Of a DNA stretch of 64,000 bases, positions 27,072 to 35,904 are shown in pieces. The notes beneath the pieces were generated by a model. That model saw nothing but the letters and a program-made list of their open reading frames with translations, was not told the origin of the DNA and ran no database searches. The DNA lies in contig PLZW01000001.1 in NCBI GenBank assembly GCA_003153575.1, forward strand, positions 284,548-348,547, given 5' to 3'. This DNA is from Acidimicrobiaceae bacterium. GTDB taxonomy: Bacteria > Actinomycetota > Acidimicrobiia > Acidimicrobiales > RAAP-2. The stretch's first letter is position 1. Every line of letters begins with the position of its first letter. The translations under genes were made by a program, and so were the position numbers.

Positions 27072-28003
27072 CCACCATCCACCTCCCGTTGGCGACACTG
27101 TCAGGTCCCGGAGCGAACCCGATCGACGACGTGCGCCAGATGCTGGCCCTCCACTTCATGGTCAACGCCTTCCGGGCCGGGGCCGTCGTGGCGGTCCTCG
27201 GCGCCGTCATCGGCTGGTTCATGGTGCTGCGACGTCAGAGCTTCGTCGGCCACACGCTGGCCGTGGTGTCCTTTCCGGGGGCGGCCGCCGCGCTCTGGCT
27301 CGGGGTGAGCGTGACGTCGGGCTACTTCGCGGGCAGCATTGCCGCCGCCCTGGTGATCGCGCTGGTCCCCCGGTCCCCTTCCGGCCGGGCCGGCAGCCAG
27401 GAGTCGGCGGTGATCGGGACCGTCCAGGCCTTCGCCCTGGCCACGGGGGCCCTGTTCGTCAGCCTCTACGGGGGTTTCCTCGACAGCATCACCGGCCTCC
27501 TGTTCGGCTCGTTCCTCGGGGTGTCCGACGGCCAGGTGGTCACCCTTGCGGTGGTCGCCGTGGTCGTGCTGGCGACCATGGCCGCCCTGGCCCGCCCCCT
27601 GTTCTTCGCCACCGTGGACCGCGAGGTGGCCTCCGCACGCGGGGTGCCGGAGCGGGCCCTGTCGGTCACCTTCCTCCTGGTGCTCGGCTGCACGGCCGCC
27701 GAGGTCAGCCAGATCACCGGGTCGCTGCTCGTCTTCGCCCTGCTGGTGATGCCGGCCGCCGCCGCCCAGCAGTTGACGGCCCGCCCCGTGCTCGGGCTGT
27801 GCGTGGCAGTCGCCCTCGGGCTGGCCGTGGTGTGGCTGTCTCTTGGCGTGGCGTTCTACTCGACGTGGCCGGTGGGGTTCTTCGTGTCGTCCTTCGGGTT
27901 CGCCGCCTACCTGGCCGCCGCCGGTGCCCGGTGGGCGGGCGCACGGTGGCGCGGTGGCGTCCGGTCGGCGCCGGTGTTCACCGTCGGGGTGACCGGCCCG
28001 TGA
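27068..28003 (+). CDS. znuB: ABC-3 family metal permease, first subunit
   Basis: 311 residues with about eight membrane segments. The ABC-3 pattern is clear: VLRRQSFVGHTLAVVSFPGA after the first segment, GTVQAFALATGALFVSLYGG, and the late SLLVFALLVMPAAAAQQLTARP. It forms the membrane channel for Zn or Mn with the ATPase before it. ATG overlaps the ATPase stop (ATGA) and its stop overlaps the second permease (GTGA). Confidence 0.9.
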   Translation: MTTIHLPLATLSGPGANPIDDVRQMLALHFMVNAFRAGAVVAVLGAVIGWFMVLRRQSFVGHTLAVVSFPGAAAALWLGVSVTSGYFAGSIAAALVIALVPRSPSGRAGSQESAVIGTVQAFALATGALFVSLYGGFLDSITGLLFGSFLGVSDGQVVTLAVVAVVVLATMAALARPLFFATVDREVASARGVPERALSVTFLLVLGCTAAEVSQITGSLLVFALLVMPAAAAQQLTARPVLGLCVAVALGLAVVWLSLGVAFYSTWPVGFFVSSFGFAAYLAAAGARWAGARWRGGVRSAPVFTVGVTGP

Positions 28004-28884
28004 CGGCGACCTTCTTCATCTTCGCCCACCCGTTCCTGGAGTCGGCCTTCGGCGCCGGCACGGCCATCGCCCTGGTGTCGGGTCTGGTGGGCTACGTGGT
28101 GGTCCTCCGGGGCCAGGTCTTCGCCGGCGATGCGCTGTCCCATGTCGCCTTCACCGGTGCGCTGGCCGCGTTGGCCTTCGGCGTCGACCTCCGCGTCGGC
28201 CTCTACGGCGGGTGTGTCGCCTTCGCCCTGCTGCTCGCCGCTCTCGGGCGGCGCGGTGGGGCCGATGACACCGTGATCGGCTCGATGTTCGCCTGGGTGC
28301 TCGGACTCGGCGCCCTGTTCCTCAGCCTGTTCACCACGTCGTCGAGCGGTACCGGGGGCTCGGGGGGCACCACCGGGGTGAACGTGCTCTTCGGCTCGAT
28401 CCTCGGTCTGAGCGGGGGCCAGGCCCTGGCCGACGCGGTGGTGTCGCTGGCGGTGGGGGCGGTGCTGGTGGCCGTGGCCCGCCCGCTGGTCTTCGCCAGC
28501 CTCGACCCGGCGGTGGCCGTGTCCAGGGGAGTGCCGGTGCGGGCCCTCTCCTACGGCTTCTTCGTGCTGCTCGGGGTGACCGCAGGGGTCGCCACCCAGG
28601 CGGTCGGCGCCCTGCTGCTCCTCGGCCTCCTGGCCGCACCGGCCGGCGCGGCCCAACGACTGACGGCCCGCCCGTTCCGGGCCCTGTGGCTGTCGGCGGC
28701 CATCGCCGTCGGGTCGATGTGGGTGGGCCTGACCGTGACCTACCTGGTGCCCACGGTGCCTCCCAGCTTCGGGATACTGGGGGTGGCGACCTCCGTCTAC
28801 CTGGGTACGTTCGTCTGGTCCGGCCTCGCCCGCCGTCGGTCCGACCGGCCTCACCCGGCGCACGCCGTAATGTGGCCGGCGTGA
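28000..28884 (+). CDS. znuB: ABC-3 family metal permease, second subunit
   Basis: 294 residues; same family as the preceding gene but clearly different in sequence: VVLRGQVFAGDALSHVAFTG, IGSMFAWVLGLGALFLSLF, and GALLLLGLLAAPAGAAQRLT. Two non-identical permease genes suggest a heterodimeric channel. The first hydrophobic segment begins almost at the GTG start, which overlaps the previous stop by four bases. Confidence 0.9.
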   Translation: MTATFFIFAHPFLESAFGAGTAIALVSGLVGYVVVLRGQVFAGDALSHVAFTGALAALAFGVDLRVGLYGGCVAFALLLAALGRRGGADDTVIGSMFAWVLGLGALFLSLFTTSSSGTGGSGGTTGVNVLFGSILGLSGGQALADAVVSLAVGAVLVAVARPLVFASLDPAVAVSRGVPVRALSYGFFVLLGVTAGVATQAVGALLLLGLLAAPAGAAQRLTARPFRALWLSAAIAVGSMWVGLTVTYLVPTVPPSFGILGVATSVYLGTFVWSGLARRRSDRPHPAHAVMWPA

Positions 28885-29366
28885 GTGTCGCCGCCTCCGT
28901 GCACGAACAGGCCGCCCTGCGCCTCGGGGGCCTGGACCAGCGCTACACGCCCGTACGCCGTGCACTGGTGACCACGCTGGCCACGGCCGGGCGGCCCCTC
29001 TCGATCCCCGAGATCCTCGAGGTGAACGAGGCGCTCCCGCAGTCCAGCGCCTACCGCAACGTGACCGCCCTGATCGAGGCCGGTGTGGTGCGGCGGGTGA
29101 CCGGCGTGGACGATCACGGCCGCTTCGAGCTGGCCGAAGAGCTGGCCGGCCACCACCACCACCTGGCCTGTGCCCGCTGCGGCACGGTCGAGGACATCGT
29201 TCCGTCGCCGCGCCTGGAGCGGGCCATGGACGAGGCGGCCAGGGTGGTGGCCGAGGAGCAGGGCTATCAGGTGACCGGCCACCAGTTCGACCTGGTGGGG
29301 ACCTGCCCGACCTGCCAACTGGCGCCCGACGCTCCTACGATGCCGAACGCCCGCGGGGCGCTGTGA
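28881..29366 (+). CDS. zur: Fur-family regulator, probably Zur
   Basis: 161 residues: winged helix ([13 protein letters not shown] ... [19 protein letters not shown]), a His-rich metal/dimerisation strand [16 protein letters not shown] with structural Cys97 and Cys100, and a second pair in GTCPTCQ. It is a repressor that binds DNA with zinc bound. Its place at the end of a zinc-type ABC operon, and the Fur/Zur box at 26091, favour zinc over iron, but Mn or Fe cannot be ruled out. GTG overlaps the permease stop by four bases. Confidence 0.9.
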   Translation: MSVAASVHEQAALRLGGLDQRYTPVRRALVTTLATAGRPLSIPEILEVNEALPQSSAYRNVTALIEAGVVRRVTGVDDHGRFELAEELAGHHHHLACARCGTVEDIVPSPRLERAMDEAARVVAEEQGYQVTGHQFDLVGTCPTCQLAPDAPTMPNARGAL

Positions 29367-29403
29367 CGAGACGTCCGAAGGGCGCCATCAAAAGGAGACC
29401 TAC

Positions 29404-30795
29404 GTGAGCCAGGACTTCCGCACCGAGACGGACAGCATGGGGGCGATCGAGGTGCCTGCCGACCGCTACTGGGGGGCCCAAACGGCACGGTCGCTGCTGC
29501 ATTTTCCGATCGGCGACGACCGGATGCCCAAGCCCCTGATCCGGGCCATCGGGGTGTTGAAGGAGGCCTCGGCCCAGGTCAACGCCGACCTTGGCAAGAT
29601 GGCGCCGGAGAAGTCGGCCCTGATCATCGCCGCGGCCACAGAGGTGGCGGAGGGCAAGCTCGACGACGAATTCCCGTTGAGCGTCTGGCAGACCGGCAGC
29701 GGCACCCAGTCGAACATGAACGCCAACGAGGTGATCTCCAACCGGGCCATCGAGATGGCGGGCGGGAAGATGGGCTCGAAGGAGCCTGTGCACCCCAACG
29801 ACGACGTCAACATGTCCCAGTCGTCCAACGACACGTTCCCGACGGCCATGCACATCGCCGCGGTGGAGGAGATCACCCACCGACTGCTGCCCGCCATCCG
29901 TCACCTGCGGGAGTCGCTGGCCGCCAAGTCCGAGGCCTACGACTCGATCACCAAGATCGGCCGCACCCACCTGATGGACGCCGTCCCGCTCACGCTCGGC
30001 CAGGAGTTCTCGGGCTACGTGGCCCAGCTCGACGCCGACGTCCGGCGGATCGAGTCGACCCTCGACGACCTCTACGAGCTGGCCGCCGGCGGCACCGCGG
30101 TGGGTACGGGGCTCAACACCCACCCGGAGTTCGGTGTCCGGGTGGCCGAGGCCATCGCCGAGCTGACGTCGCTGCCCTTCGTCACCGCGCCCAACAAGTT
30201 CGCCGCCCTGGCCGCCCATGACGCCCTGGTCATGACCAGCGGGACGTTGCGCACCCTCGCCGCCTCGCTGATCAAGATCGCCGACGACATCCGCTGGCTG
30301 GGGTCGGGACCGCGGTGCGGACTCGGCGAGCTGAACCTGCCCGAGAACGAGCCCGGCTCCTCGATCATGCCGGGCAAGGTCAACCCGACCCAGAGCGAGG
30401 CCATGATCATGGTGTGCATCCAGGTCTACGGGAACGACGCGGCGGTCGCCATGGCCGGGGCCCGGGGCAACCTGGAGCTCAACGTGTGCAAGCCCGTGAT
30501 CATCCACAACGTCCTCCACTCGGTCGAGCTGCTGGCCGAGGCGTCGAGCGCGTTCACACGCTTCTGCGTCGACGGGCTCGAGCCCAACGAGGCACGGATC
30601 CGCCAGCACCTGGAGAATTCGCTCATGCTGGTCACCGCGCTCAATCCGATCATCGGGTACGACAAGGCCGCCGAGGTGGCCAAGAAGGCCCACAAGGAAG
30701 GCACGACACTTCGGGAGTCGGCCCTCGCCCTCGGGTACCTGACCGGGGAGCAGTTCGACGAGGCTGTCCGCCCCGAATCGATGACGCATCCCTGA
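29404..30795 (+). CDS. fumC: Fumarate hydratase, class II
   Basis: 463 residues. The superfamily signature [17 protein letters not shown] contains the catalytic loop Ser; [20 protein letters not shown] and [20 protein letters not shown] complete the active site formed across the tetramer. It interconverts fumarate and malate in the TCA cycle without an Fe-S cluster. GTG start with AAAAGGAG nine bases upstream. It follows zur by 37 bases and may be partly co-transcribed. Confidence 0.96.
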   Translation: MSQDFRTETDSMGAIEVPADRYWGAQTARSLLHFPIGDDRMPKPLIRAIGVLKEASAQVNADLGKMAPEKSALIIAAATEVAEGKLDDEFPLSVWQTGSGTQSNMNANEVISNRAIEMAGGKMGSKEPVHPNDDVNMSQSSNDTFPTAMHIAAVEEITHRLLPAIRHLRESLAAKSEAYDSITKIGRTHLMDAVPLTLGQEFSGYVAQLDADVRRIESTLDDLYELAAGGTAVGTGLNTHPEFGVRVAEAIAELTSLPFVTAPNKFAALAAHDALVMTSGTLRTLAASLIKIADDIRWLGSGPRCGLGELNLPENEPGSSIMPGKVNPTQSEAMIMVCIQVYGNDAAVAMAGARGNLELNVCKPVIIHNVLHSVELLAEASSAFTRFCVDGLEPNEARIRQHLENSLMLVTALNPIIGYDKAAEVAKKAHKEGTTLRESALALGYLTGEQFDEAVRPESMTHP

Positions 30796-31058
30796 CGCAT
30801 CTCTGACTGGGGCCACCCGAGAGCCATCAAGGAGTGGCGCAGCCAACGGGCATCGTGCGGCGAGGCTCGATGCGTCAGCTCGACTCGGCTCTGGAACGTG
30901 GGTCCAGGCACGAACCGCTGGTGGTGGCGGCCGGTCGATCGGTGACGTATTCTCCATCGCTCTCACGGTGTTTCAGCACGGAGTACGGTGCACGGAGGCA
31001 CACGCCTATCGCGGTGACCCTCCGGCACTGCTGGTCGACTGAGTTGAAAGTAAGGACA
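30796..31058 (+). other. Intergenic region upstream of the LPFTG protein gene
   Basis: This 263-base stretch has no supportable gene. It begins with short direct copies of TGACGCATC at the end of fumC (30782 and 30794) and is presumably the promoter region of the surface-protein gene. No clear operator, terminator hairpin or RNA gene was recognised. Confidence 0.4.
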
Positions 31059-31808
31059 ATGGATTTCAAGCGTTCTTCGCACGTATCGCGGCGCCGTGGG
31101 CCGATCGCACGGCTCGGTGTCGTCCGCACGTCCATCATCGGTCTGGCGGCACTGCCCGCCCTCTTGACCGTCGTGTCGGGCACGGCTGTGGCAACTGGCG
31201 TGACGTCCCCCGTGGTCACGGCGACGCAAGCCTCATTCACGATTCCCCAGGGCGCCCAAACGCCACCGATCGGCACCACGTGGCTGCTCAAGCTCCAGGA
31301 TCTGTCGACCGGAAAGGTCATCGGCTCCCAACAGTTCGCGACTACCGCGGCGCAACCCTCGGCGACCTTGGAGATTCCCGTGCCGACCGTCGACGGCTGC
31401 CACTTCCAAGTGGACGTACGGACCACTCCTCCCGGGCAACCGGTGGGCCCGACATCTGGGACCTTCTACTCAGATCTCATTGCCGTGGTCCCTGGTTGCG
31501 GGACAACGCCTACGACGACCACCACGACCACGCGACCCACTGATTCGACGACAACGACCACACTGCCGACGACAACGACCACAATCTTGCCTGTGGTGTC
31601 TGCTGGCACGGTCGACGAATCATCGACAGCGCAGCTGCCCTACACCGCCGCCACCGCCGCGTCCGTCTCGACGACTGCATCCACGCAGGCAGAGTTGCCG
31701 TTCACGGGACTGAATACGCAGTTCCTGGCCGGGTTGGGCCTGCTGCTCATCGGGGCCGGTTACCTGCTGATACGCCGGCGTCCGGCGAGGAAGCACGCGG
31801 GCAGGTGA
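31059..31808 (+). CDS. Secreted Thr-rich protein with LPFTG sortase-type anchor
   Basis: 249 residues. An N-terminal Arg-rich region and hydrophobic core (about residues 24-46, ending SGTAVATG) form a signal peptide. A globular beta-type domain with two Cys (114 and 147) spans residues 50-147; residues 149-176 are a Thr-rich linker. LPFTG at 213-217 is followed by a hydrophobic helix and the basic tail RRRPARKHAGR, the layout of sortase substrates. A second LPYTA lies at 193-197. No sortase gene is in the window. The ligand or role is unknown. AAGTAAGGA precedes the ATG. Confidence 0.8.
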   Translation: MDFKRSSHVSRRRGPIARLGVVRTSIIGLAALPALLTVVSGTAVATGVTSPVVTATQASFTIPQGAQTPPIGTTWLLKLQDLSTGKVIGSQQFATTAAQPSATLEIPVPTVDGCHFQVDVRTTPPGQPVGPTSGTFYSDLIAVVPGCGTTPTTTTTTTRPTDSTTTTTLPTTTTTILPVVSAGTVDESSTAQLPYTAATAASVSTTASTQAELPFTGLNTQFLAGLGLLLIGAGYLLIRRRPARKHAGR

Positions 31809-31902
31809 TCGTCCTCGGGTGCGGGTGCGACTCGGCCCACTGAGTTAGACGTACGCCTGGGACGGGAGCTGGGGTTCCGGCATTGTGGGGCGTCTTTCAA
31901 CC

Positions 31903-32457
31903 TCAGTACAGCTCGAGTCGATTCACCACCAGGGGAGCCTCCACTGTCTGGCGCACATCGGTGTGACAGTGGTCACAGACGAGTTGACCGCCTTCCAAGG
32001 GTGCACCACAGTTCGGACACGAAGATCGGCCCACGGTGACCTGGGCGTTGAAGGCGAAGTCCCAGAATTGGCTGCTGCCATGCTGGACCCCGTCGGGAGA
32101 TCGGGTGTCGACCAGGAGATGCACGCGTAGCGTTCGATCGCCATCCCGCATGGGCGTACCGACGAGGTGGAGTACGACGGCCACCGGTTCGTCCCCGTTG
32201 AGCGATCCGGCATTGCGCTGGCACTGGGCGATCACCCCGGGGGCGAATGTGCCTCGGAGGACATCCATGTTGCCCGACGAATCGGCGGCAAAAAGCATGG
32301 GGACCGCGCTGCCCACCGTGGCCGTCAAGACGTCCAGGGTCAGCGTGCTCGGCTCTCCCGTGGCGGCCGCCATCTGATTGAGGATGTCAGGCCAATCCTC
32401 CGGGTTGTCCACGGAAACTGCGACGGGTGCCAGCCTGGACTGGTCGGACACGGTCAT
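31903..32457 (-). CDS. Zinc-ribbon protein, possibly Tim44-like
   Basis: 184 residues. A mixed alpha/beta part is followed by LRVHLLVDTRSPDG and a segment SQFWDFAFNAQVT leading to a CPNCGAPLEGGQLVCDHC zinc ribbon. The FWDFAF-before-ribbon arrangement recalls bacterial Tim44-like proteins, but this is a weak resemblance. The ATG overlaps the stop of the SPFH gene by four bases (ATGA), so the two are made together and probably work together. Confidence 0.7.
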   Translation of the reverse strand: MTVSDQSRLAPVAVSVDNPEDWPDILNQMAAATGEPSTLTLDVLTATVGSAVPMLFAADSSGNMDVLRGTFAPGVIAQCQRNAGSLNGDEPVAVVLHLVGTPMRDGDRTLRVHLLVDTRSPDGVQHGSSQFWDFAFNAQVTVGRSSCPNCGAPLEGGQLVCDHCHTDVRQTVEAPLVVNRLELY

Positions 32458-33563
32458 GGCTGCGGCGACTCTCCGGGCGACGCGTCGATCGGCGCGGAGG
32501 GGACCTGCGCCGGTGAGGCCCCGGCACTGGCCGTGGCCATGTCGGCACCGACAACGGACGCTCCGCAGCTCGGGCAGAAGCGCGATCCGGGAGGCACGGC
32601 GGTGCCGCACTGGGTACAGAAATGCGCCGGCCCTCCGACGGTCGGGGCGCCGGCGGTCGGTGCCGGCACGGCCGTCGGGATGTTGGCGGCCGGTGCCACC
32701 GGTGCGGTCGGTGCCACCGGCACGCCCATCATCATGCCGGCGACGATGCCCGGCTGAGCGCCGACGTTGCCATTGGACACCCCCTGGGCGATCTCCAGGG
32801 CGGCCTCGCCGCGCACGGCGCTGTCGAACGAGCCGGCCACCCCGGTGTAGGCCTTGGCCGCGGCGAACTGCTTCATCTGCTGGGCGTCGGCGTCCGGGAG
32901 GTTGACGTTGAGTTCGGCGAAGGTGGTCAGGGCCAAGCCGTAGGCGACGAGCTTCTCGTTGGCCTTGGCCAAGGCTGCATCGCCGGTGGCGTCCTGGAGC
33001 TGTCCCATGGCCAGCACGCCGTGCTCGCTCACGAGATCGGGCAGGACGGCGCGGATGGCGGCCAGGGCCTGATCCTCGACCCACGTCGAGATGGCCCCGT
33101 TGAAGTCCTCCACACCGTCCGTGCCGATCAACTTGGCCAGCAGGACGGATGGGTCGGTCACTCGGAACGCCAGTTCGCCGAACACCCGCAGCGAGACCAC
33201 GAGCCCGGTCGGACCGTCGGTTAGGTTGTCGACGGGGCCGCCGAACTCCTGGTTGGCGATGTCTCTCGTGGTGACGAAGTAGAGCTCGGCGTCGTAGTAC
33301 GCGTCACCGGTCAAGCGGTCGACGAGCCAACCGAGCGTGAGGGAGGCTCCCTCGTCCAGGGGGTGACGGCCGGGTCCGAGGGTTCCGATCACCTTTCCCA
33401 GGTTGGTGAAGACCGCCAAGTAGTCCAAGTCGACATTGACCAGCGAGTGCTGGATGATCTGCTGGTCGGGCCACTTCCAGGCGATCTTGTTCTTCTCGTT
33501 GTCCGGCATCTCGATGAAGAGGCGTTGCAGGCCAGAATCCTTGTGTCCTTGGAACAGGGGCAT
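32454..33563 (-). CDS. SPFH/band-7-type protein with C-terminal zinc ribbon
   Basis: 369 residues. The N-terminus (DNEKNKIAWKWPDQQI) and the long central beta and helical part (YYDAELYFVTTRDIANQEFGG) match the SPFH domain group often annotated as virion-core-like. A Pro/Ala/Val-rich linker leads to a CTQCGTAVPPGSRFCPSCGA zinc ribbon near residues 311-330. Members form membrane-associated oligomers; no membrane segment is seen here. Genes of this kind often cluster with zinc-ribbon and Tim44-like proteins, as here. Confidence 0.85.
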   Translation of the reverse strand: MPLFQGHKDSGLQRLFIEMPDNEKNKIAWKWPDQQIIQHSLVNVDLDYLAVFTNLGKVIGTLGPGRHPLDEGASLTLGWLVDRLTGDAYYDAELYFVTTRDIANQEFGGPVDNLTDGPTGLVVSLRVFGELAFRVTDPSVLLAKLIGTDGVEDFNGAISTWVEDQALAAIRAVLPDLVSEHGVLAMGQLQDATGDAALAKANEKLVAYGLALTTFAELNVNLPDADAQQMKQFAAAKAYTGVAGSFDSAVRGEAALEIAQGVSNGNVGAQPGIVAGMMMGVPVAPTAPVAPAANIPTAVPAPTAGAPTVGGPAHFCTQCGTAVPPGSRFCPSCGASVVGADMATASAGASPAQVPSAPIDASPGESPQP

Positions 33564-33592
33564 GGTTCAGTGATCCTTCCTGAGGCGGGCGG

Positions 33593-34048
33593 TCATGCCC
33601 GTTCACCCTCGATCAGTTTGCGCAGGGCATCTGCCGACTCATGACTGATGTGGCTCTGGCTGACGATTTCGCCGACCAGGAGGTCTGCCCAGGTGGGGAA
33701 CGGGAGTGGGTCGGACGCCGGACCACGCTGCAGTGTCAGCGAGTCGACGCCGCAGGTCAGCACGCCGTCGGTCGACGCCACCCAATAGGCACCGGCGCCG
33801 ATCGTCACCAGGATGCGGTGGATCGGGTCGGACGGCCGGTGTAGGTCGTTCACGTAGGGGAGATCCCCGACCAGGCGCCGGAGCCTCCCATTGCGATAGC
33901 TCACGTCGATCTTCAGGCCTGGCACCGAGGACAGACGTTCGACCAGTGCGTGGAGCAGGGCGTCGAGCTCCGCCGCATCGAGGCGCAGCACTGCCGCGGT
34001 GGACTCGAGTTCGGCGGGAACGGTCCCTGTATTCGTGTCGTCGGTCAT
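33593..34048 (-). CDS. Hypothetical protein of the SPFH cluster
   Basis: 151 residues, not recognised. It has an acidic N-terminus, a helix ELDALLHALVERLSSV, beta strands (LKIDVSYRN, RILVTIGAGAYWVAS) and a C-terminal helix ESADALRKLIEGE. The YWVAS-DG-L pattern in a small alpha-beta layout hints at a sensory or binding domain. The ATG at 34048 has GGAAG eight bases upstream. It lies 29 bases before the SPFH gene on the same strand and is probably the first gene of that operon. Confidence 0.7.
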   Translation of the reverse strand: MTDDTNTGTVPAELESTAAVLRLDAAELDALLHALVERLSSVPGLKIDVSYRNGRLRRLVGDLPYVNDLHRPSDPIHRILVTIGAGAYWVASTDGVLTCGVDSLTLQRGPASDPLPFPTWADLLVGEIVSQSHISHESADALRKLIEGERA

Positions 34049-34252
34049 GGGGGCGGCTTCCAGTTGGTGCATCTCGGTGCGCTTCCACAGCTATCGACAG
34101 GCAGGCGGGCCAACTTGACCGGCGGAATTGGTCCGTCACCGTATTCGGTCGACCGTTAACGTAGTAGCCGATCGCTCGCTCGGGGAACTCGCCGGCAGCA
34201 TGATCAAGCGGATAGCGCGCCGACGGAGCTCGCCAATGCGTGTGGCTGGTAA

Positions 34253-34267
34253 CTGACGGACCGTCAG
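34253..34267. promoter_or_regulatory. TetR-type palindromic operator before the P450 gene
   Basis: CTGACGG-A-CCGTCAG is a perfect 7-bp dyad with a one-base centre, ending 67 bases before the P450 start. Palindromes of this kind are common targets of TetR-family repressors in Actinobacteria. No regulator gene is adjacent, so the protein that binds it must be encoded elsewhere. Confidence 0.6.
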
Positions 34268-34334
34268 ACAGCGCACTATCCTTCAGCCGTGCCCGACGCA
34301 ATCGGACCCGGGACCACGGAGTAGGAGTAGGCGC

Positions 34335-35549
34335 GTGACGATCACCCCCCCAGCCGACCTGCATATCGGGCTGACCGACGGCACCTTCTACGGCGGCGAC
34401 CCCTTCCCGGCGTTCGCCTGGATGCGGGCCGAGGCCCCGGCCTACTTCGATGAGGTGGCCGGCGTCTGGGGGATCACCCGCTACGCCGACATCAAAGAGA
34501 TCTCGAAGGACCCGGACACCTTCTCCAACGCCGGGGGCATCCGCCCGGACAGCGACGCGCTGCCGATGATGATCGACTTCGACGCGCCCGAGCACGTGCG
34601 TCGCCGGCGCCTGGTCAGCGAGGGCTTCACCCCCCGGCGCATCCGCGAGAGCGAAGAGGGCATCCGGACGGTCTGCGACGCCATCATCGACCGGGTGTGC
34701 GAGCAGGGCTCGGCCGACTTCGTCGCCGACATCGCCGCCCCACTGCCCATGATCGTGATCGGCAACATGCTGGGCGTGGCGCCCGAGGACCGGGACGCCC
34801 TGCTCGGGTGGTCGGACGACATGCTCAAGGCGCTCGGATCGCCCGACCCGACCGCCATGGACCGGGCCGCATTGGCTGCCATGGAGTACGCCGAGTACAT
34901 CACCGCGGTGGCCGACCAGCGTCGACGCGATAGCCAGACCGACGACCTGATCGGCACCCTTGTCCACGCCGAGATCGAGGGCGACAAGCTCGACGAGTCG
35001 TCGGTGATCTACGAGTCGCTCCTGATCCTGATCGGCGGTGACGAGACCACCCGCCACGTCATCAGCGGCGGCATGTACGAGCTGCTCACCCATCCGGATC
35101 AGTTCGCCCTCCTGGCCGCCGAACGTGACCGCCTGCCGCTGGCCGTCGAGGAGATGCTGCGCTGGGTCACACCGATCAAGAACATGGCCCGACAGGTCAC
35201 CCGGGACGTGGACCTGCACGGCCGGACCATCACGAAGGGCCAGAAGCTGCTCCTGCTCTACCCGTCGGCCAACCGGGACGAGACGGTGTTCGAGGATCCC
35301 GAGCGCTTCGACATGACCCGGACGCCGAACGACCACATGGCGTTCGGCTTCGGATCCCACTTCTGCCTGGGCAACCGCCTGGCCCGCATGGAGCTGCAGA
35401 TCATGTTCGACCGGCTACTCGAGCGCCTGCCCGACCTGGCTCTGGCCAGCGATGCCGAGTTGCCCAAGCGGGCCGCCAACTTCGTATCCGGCTACGAGAC
35501 CATGCCGGTCACGTTCACGCCCACCGCACCGGTCAGGGCCACGGCCTGA
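34335..35549 (+). CDS. Cytochrome P450, CYP142/CYP125-like
   Basis: 404 residues, soluble bacterial P450. The heme Cys is Cys344 in AFGFGSHFCLGNRLAR; the ExxR pair is Glu273/Arg276 in EEMLRWVTPIKNMAR; the oxygen-activating I-helix reads LIGGDETTRHVISGG. The stretches PHxxRRRRLVSEGFTPRRI-type and ITKGQKLLLLYPSANRDE resemble CYP142, which oxidises the side chain of cholesterol and cholestenone in mycobacteria; sterol or branched-lipid oxidation is therefore a reasonable guess. GTG start. It overlaps the pterin dehydratase gene by one base (TGATG). Confidence 0.92.
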   Translation: MTITPPADLHIGLTDGTFYGGDPFPAFAWMRAEAPAYFDEVAGVWGITRYADIKEISKDPDTFSNAGGIRPDSDALPMMIDFDAPEHVRRRRLVSEGFTPRRIRESEEGIRTVCDAIIDRVCEQGSADFVADIAAPLPMIVIGNMLGVAPEDRDALLGWSDDMLKALGSPDPTAMDRAALAAMEYAEYITAVADQRRRDSQTDDLIGTLVHAEIEGDKLDESSVIYESLLILIGGDETTRHVISGGMYELLTHPDQFALLAAERDRLPLAVEEMLRWVTPIKNMARQVTRDVDLHGRTITKGQKLLLLYPSANRDETVFEDPERFDMTRTPNDHMAFGFGSHFCLGNRLARMELQIMFDRLLERLPDLALASDAELPKRAANFVSGYETMPVTFTPTAPVRATA

Positions 35550-35842
35550 TGGCCCGTCCCGCTGCCCTCGACGCCGAGGCGGTGGCTGCGGCCCTGGCGG
35601 CACCCGACGCGCCGGCGTGGGACCTGGTCGACGGACAGCTGGTCAAGGTGGTGGCATGCGCCAGCTTTCCGGCCGCCCTGGACTTCGTCATGACCGTGGG
35701 TGGTCTGGCCGAGCAGGCCGACCATCATCCGGACATCGACATCCGTTGGCGGACGGTGCGGTTGGCCCTGGTCACCCACGACGCCGGTGGGATCACCGAG
35801 CTGGACTTCTCGCTCGCCCGGGCCATCGACGCCCTGACCTGA
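35549..35842 (+). CDS. Pterin-4a-carbinolamine dehydratase family protein
   Basis: 97 residues. The active-site pattern EQADHHPDIDIRW followed by LVTHDAGGITELD is intact, with the three catalytic His. The enzyme dehydrates 4a-hydroxytetrahydropterins to recycle the cofactor of aromatic amino-acid hydroxylases; bacterial copies without such a hydroxylase may serve other pterins or act as binding partners. It is translationally coupled to the P450, which is an unusual pairing. Confidence 0.9.
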   Translation: MARPAALDAEAVAAALAAPDAPAWDLVDGQLVKVVACASFPAALDFVMTVGGLAEQADHHPDIDIRWRTVRLALVTHDAGGITELDFSLARAIDALT

Positions 35843-35850
35843 TCCGGAAC

Positions 35851-35894
35851 GACCCGGTGGGACGGAACCCGAGCGGGCCTCGCACCACCGGGTC
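35851..35894. terminator. 10-bp inverted repeat between convergent genes, probable terminator
   Basis: GACCCGGTGG at 35851-35860 pairs exactly with CCACCGGGTC at 35885-35894 across a 24-base loop. It sits between the end of the pterin dehydratase gene and the stop of the Rpf gene on the other strand, so it could end transcription in both directions. The T-run is poor, as usual in high-GC genomes. Confidence 0.5.
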
Positions 35895-35904
35895 TTCGCC
35901 GGGG

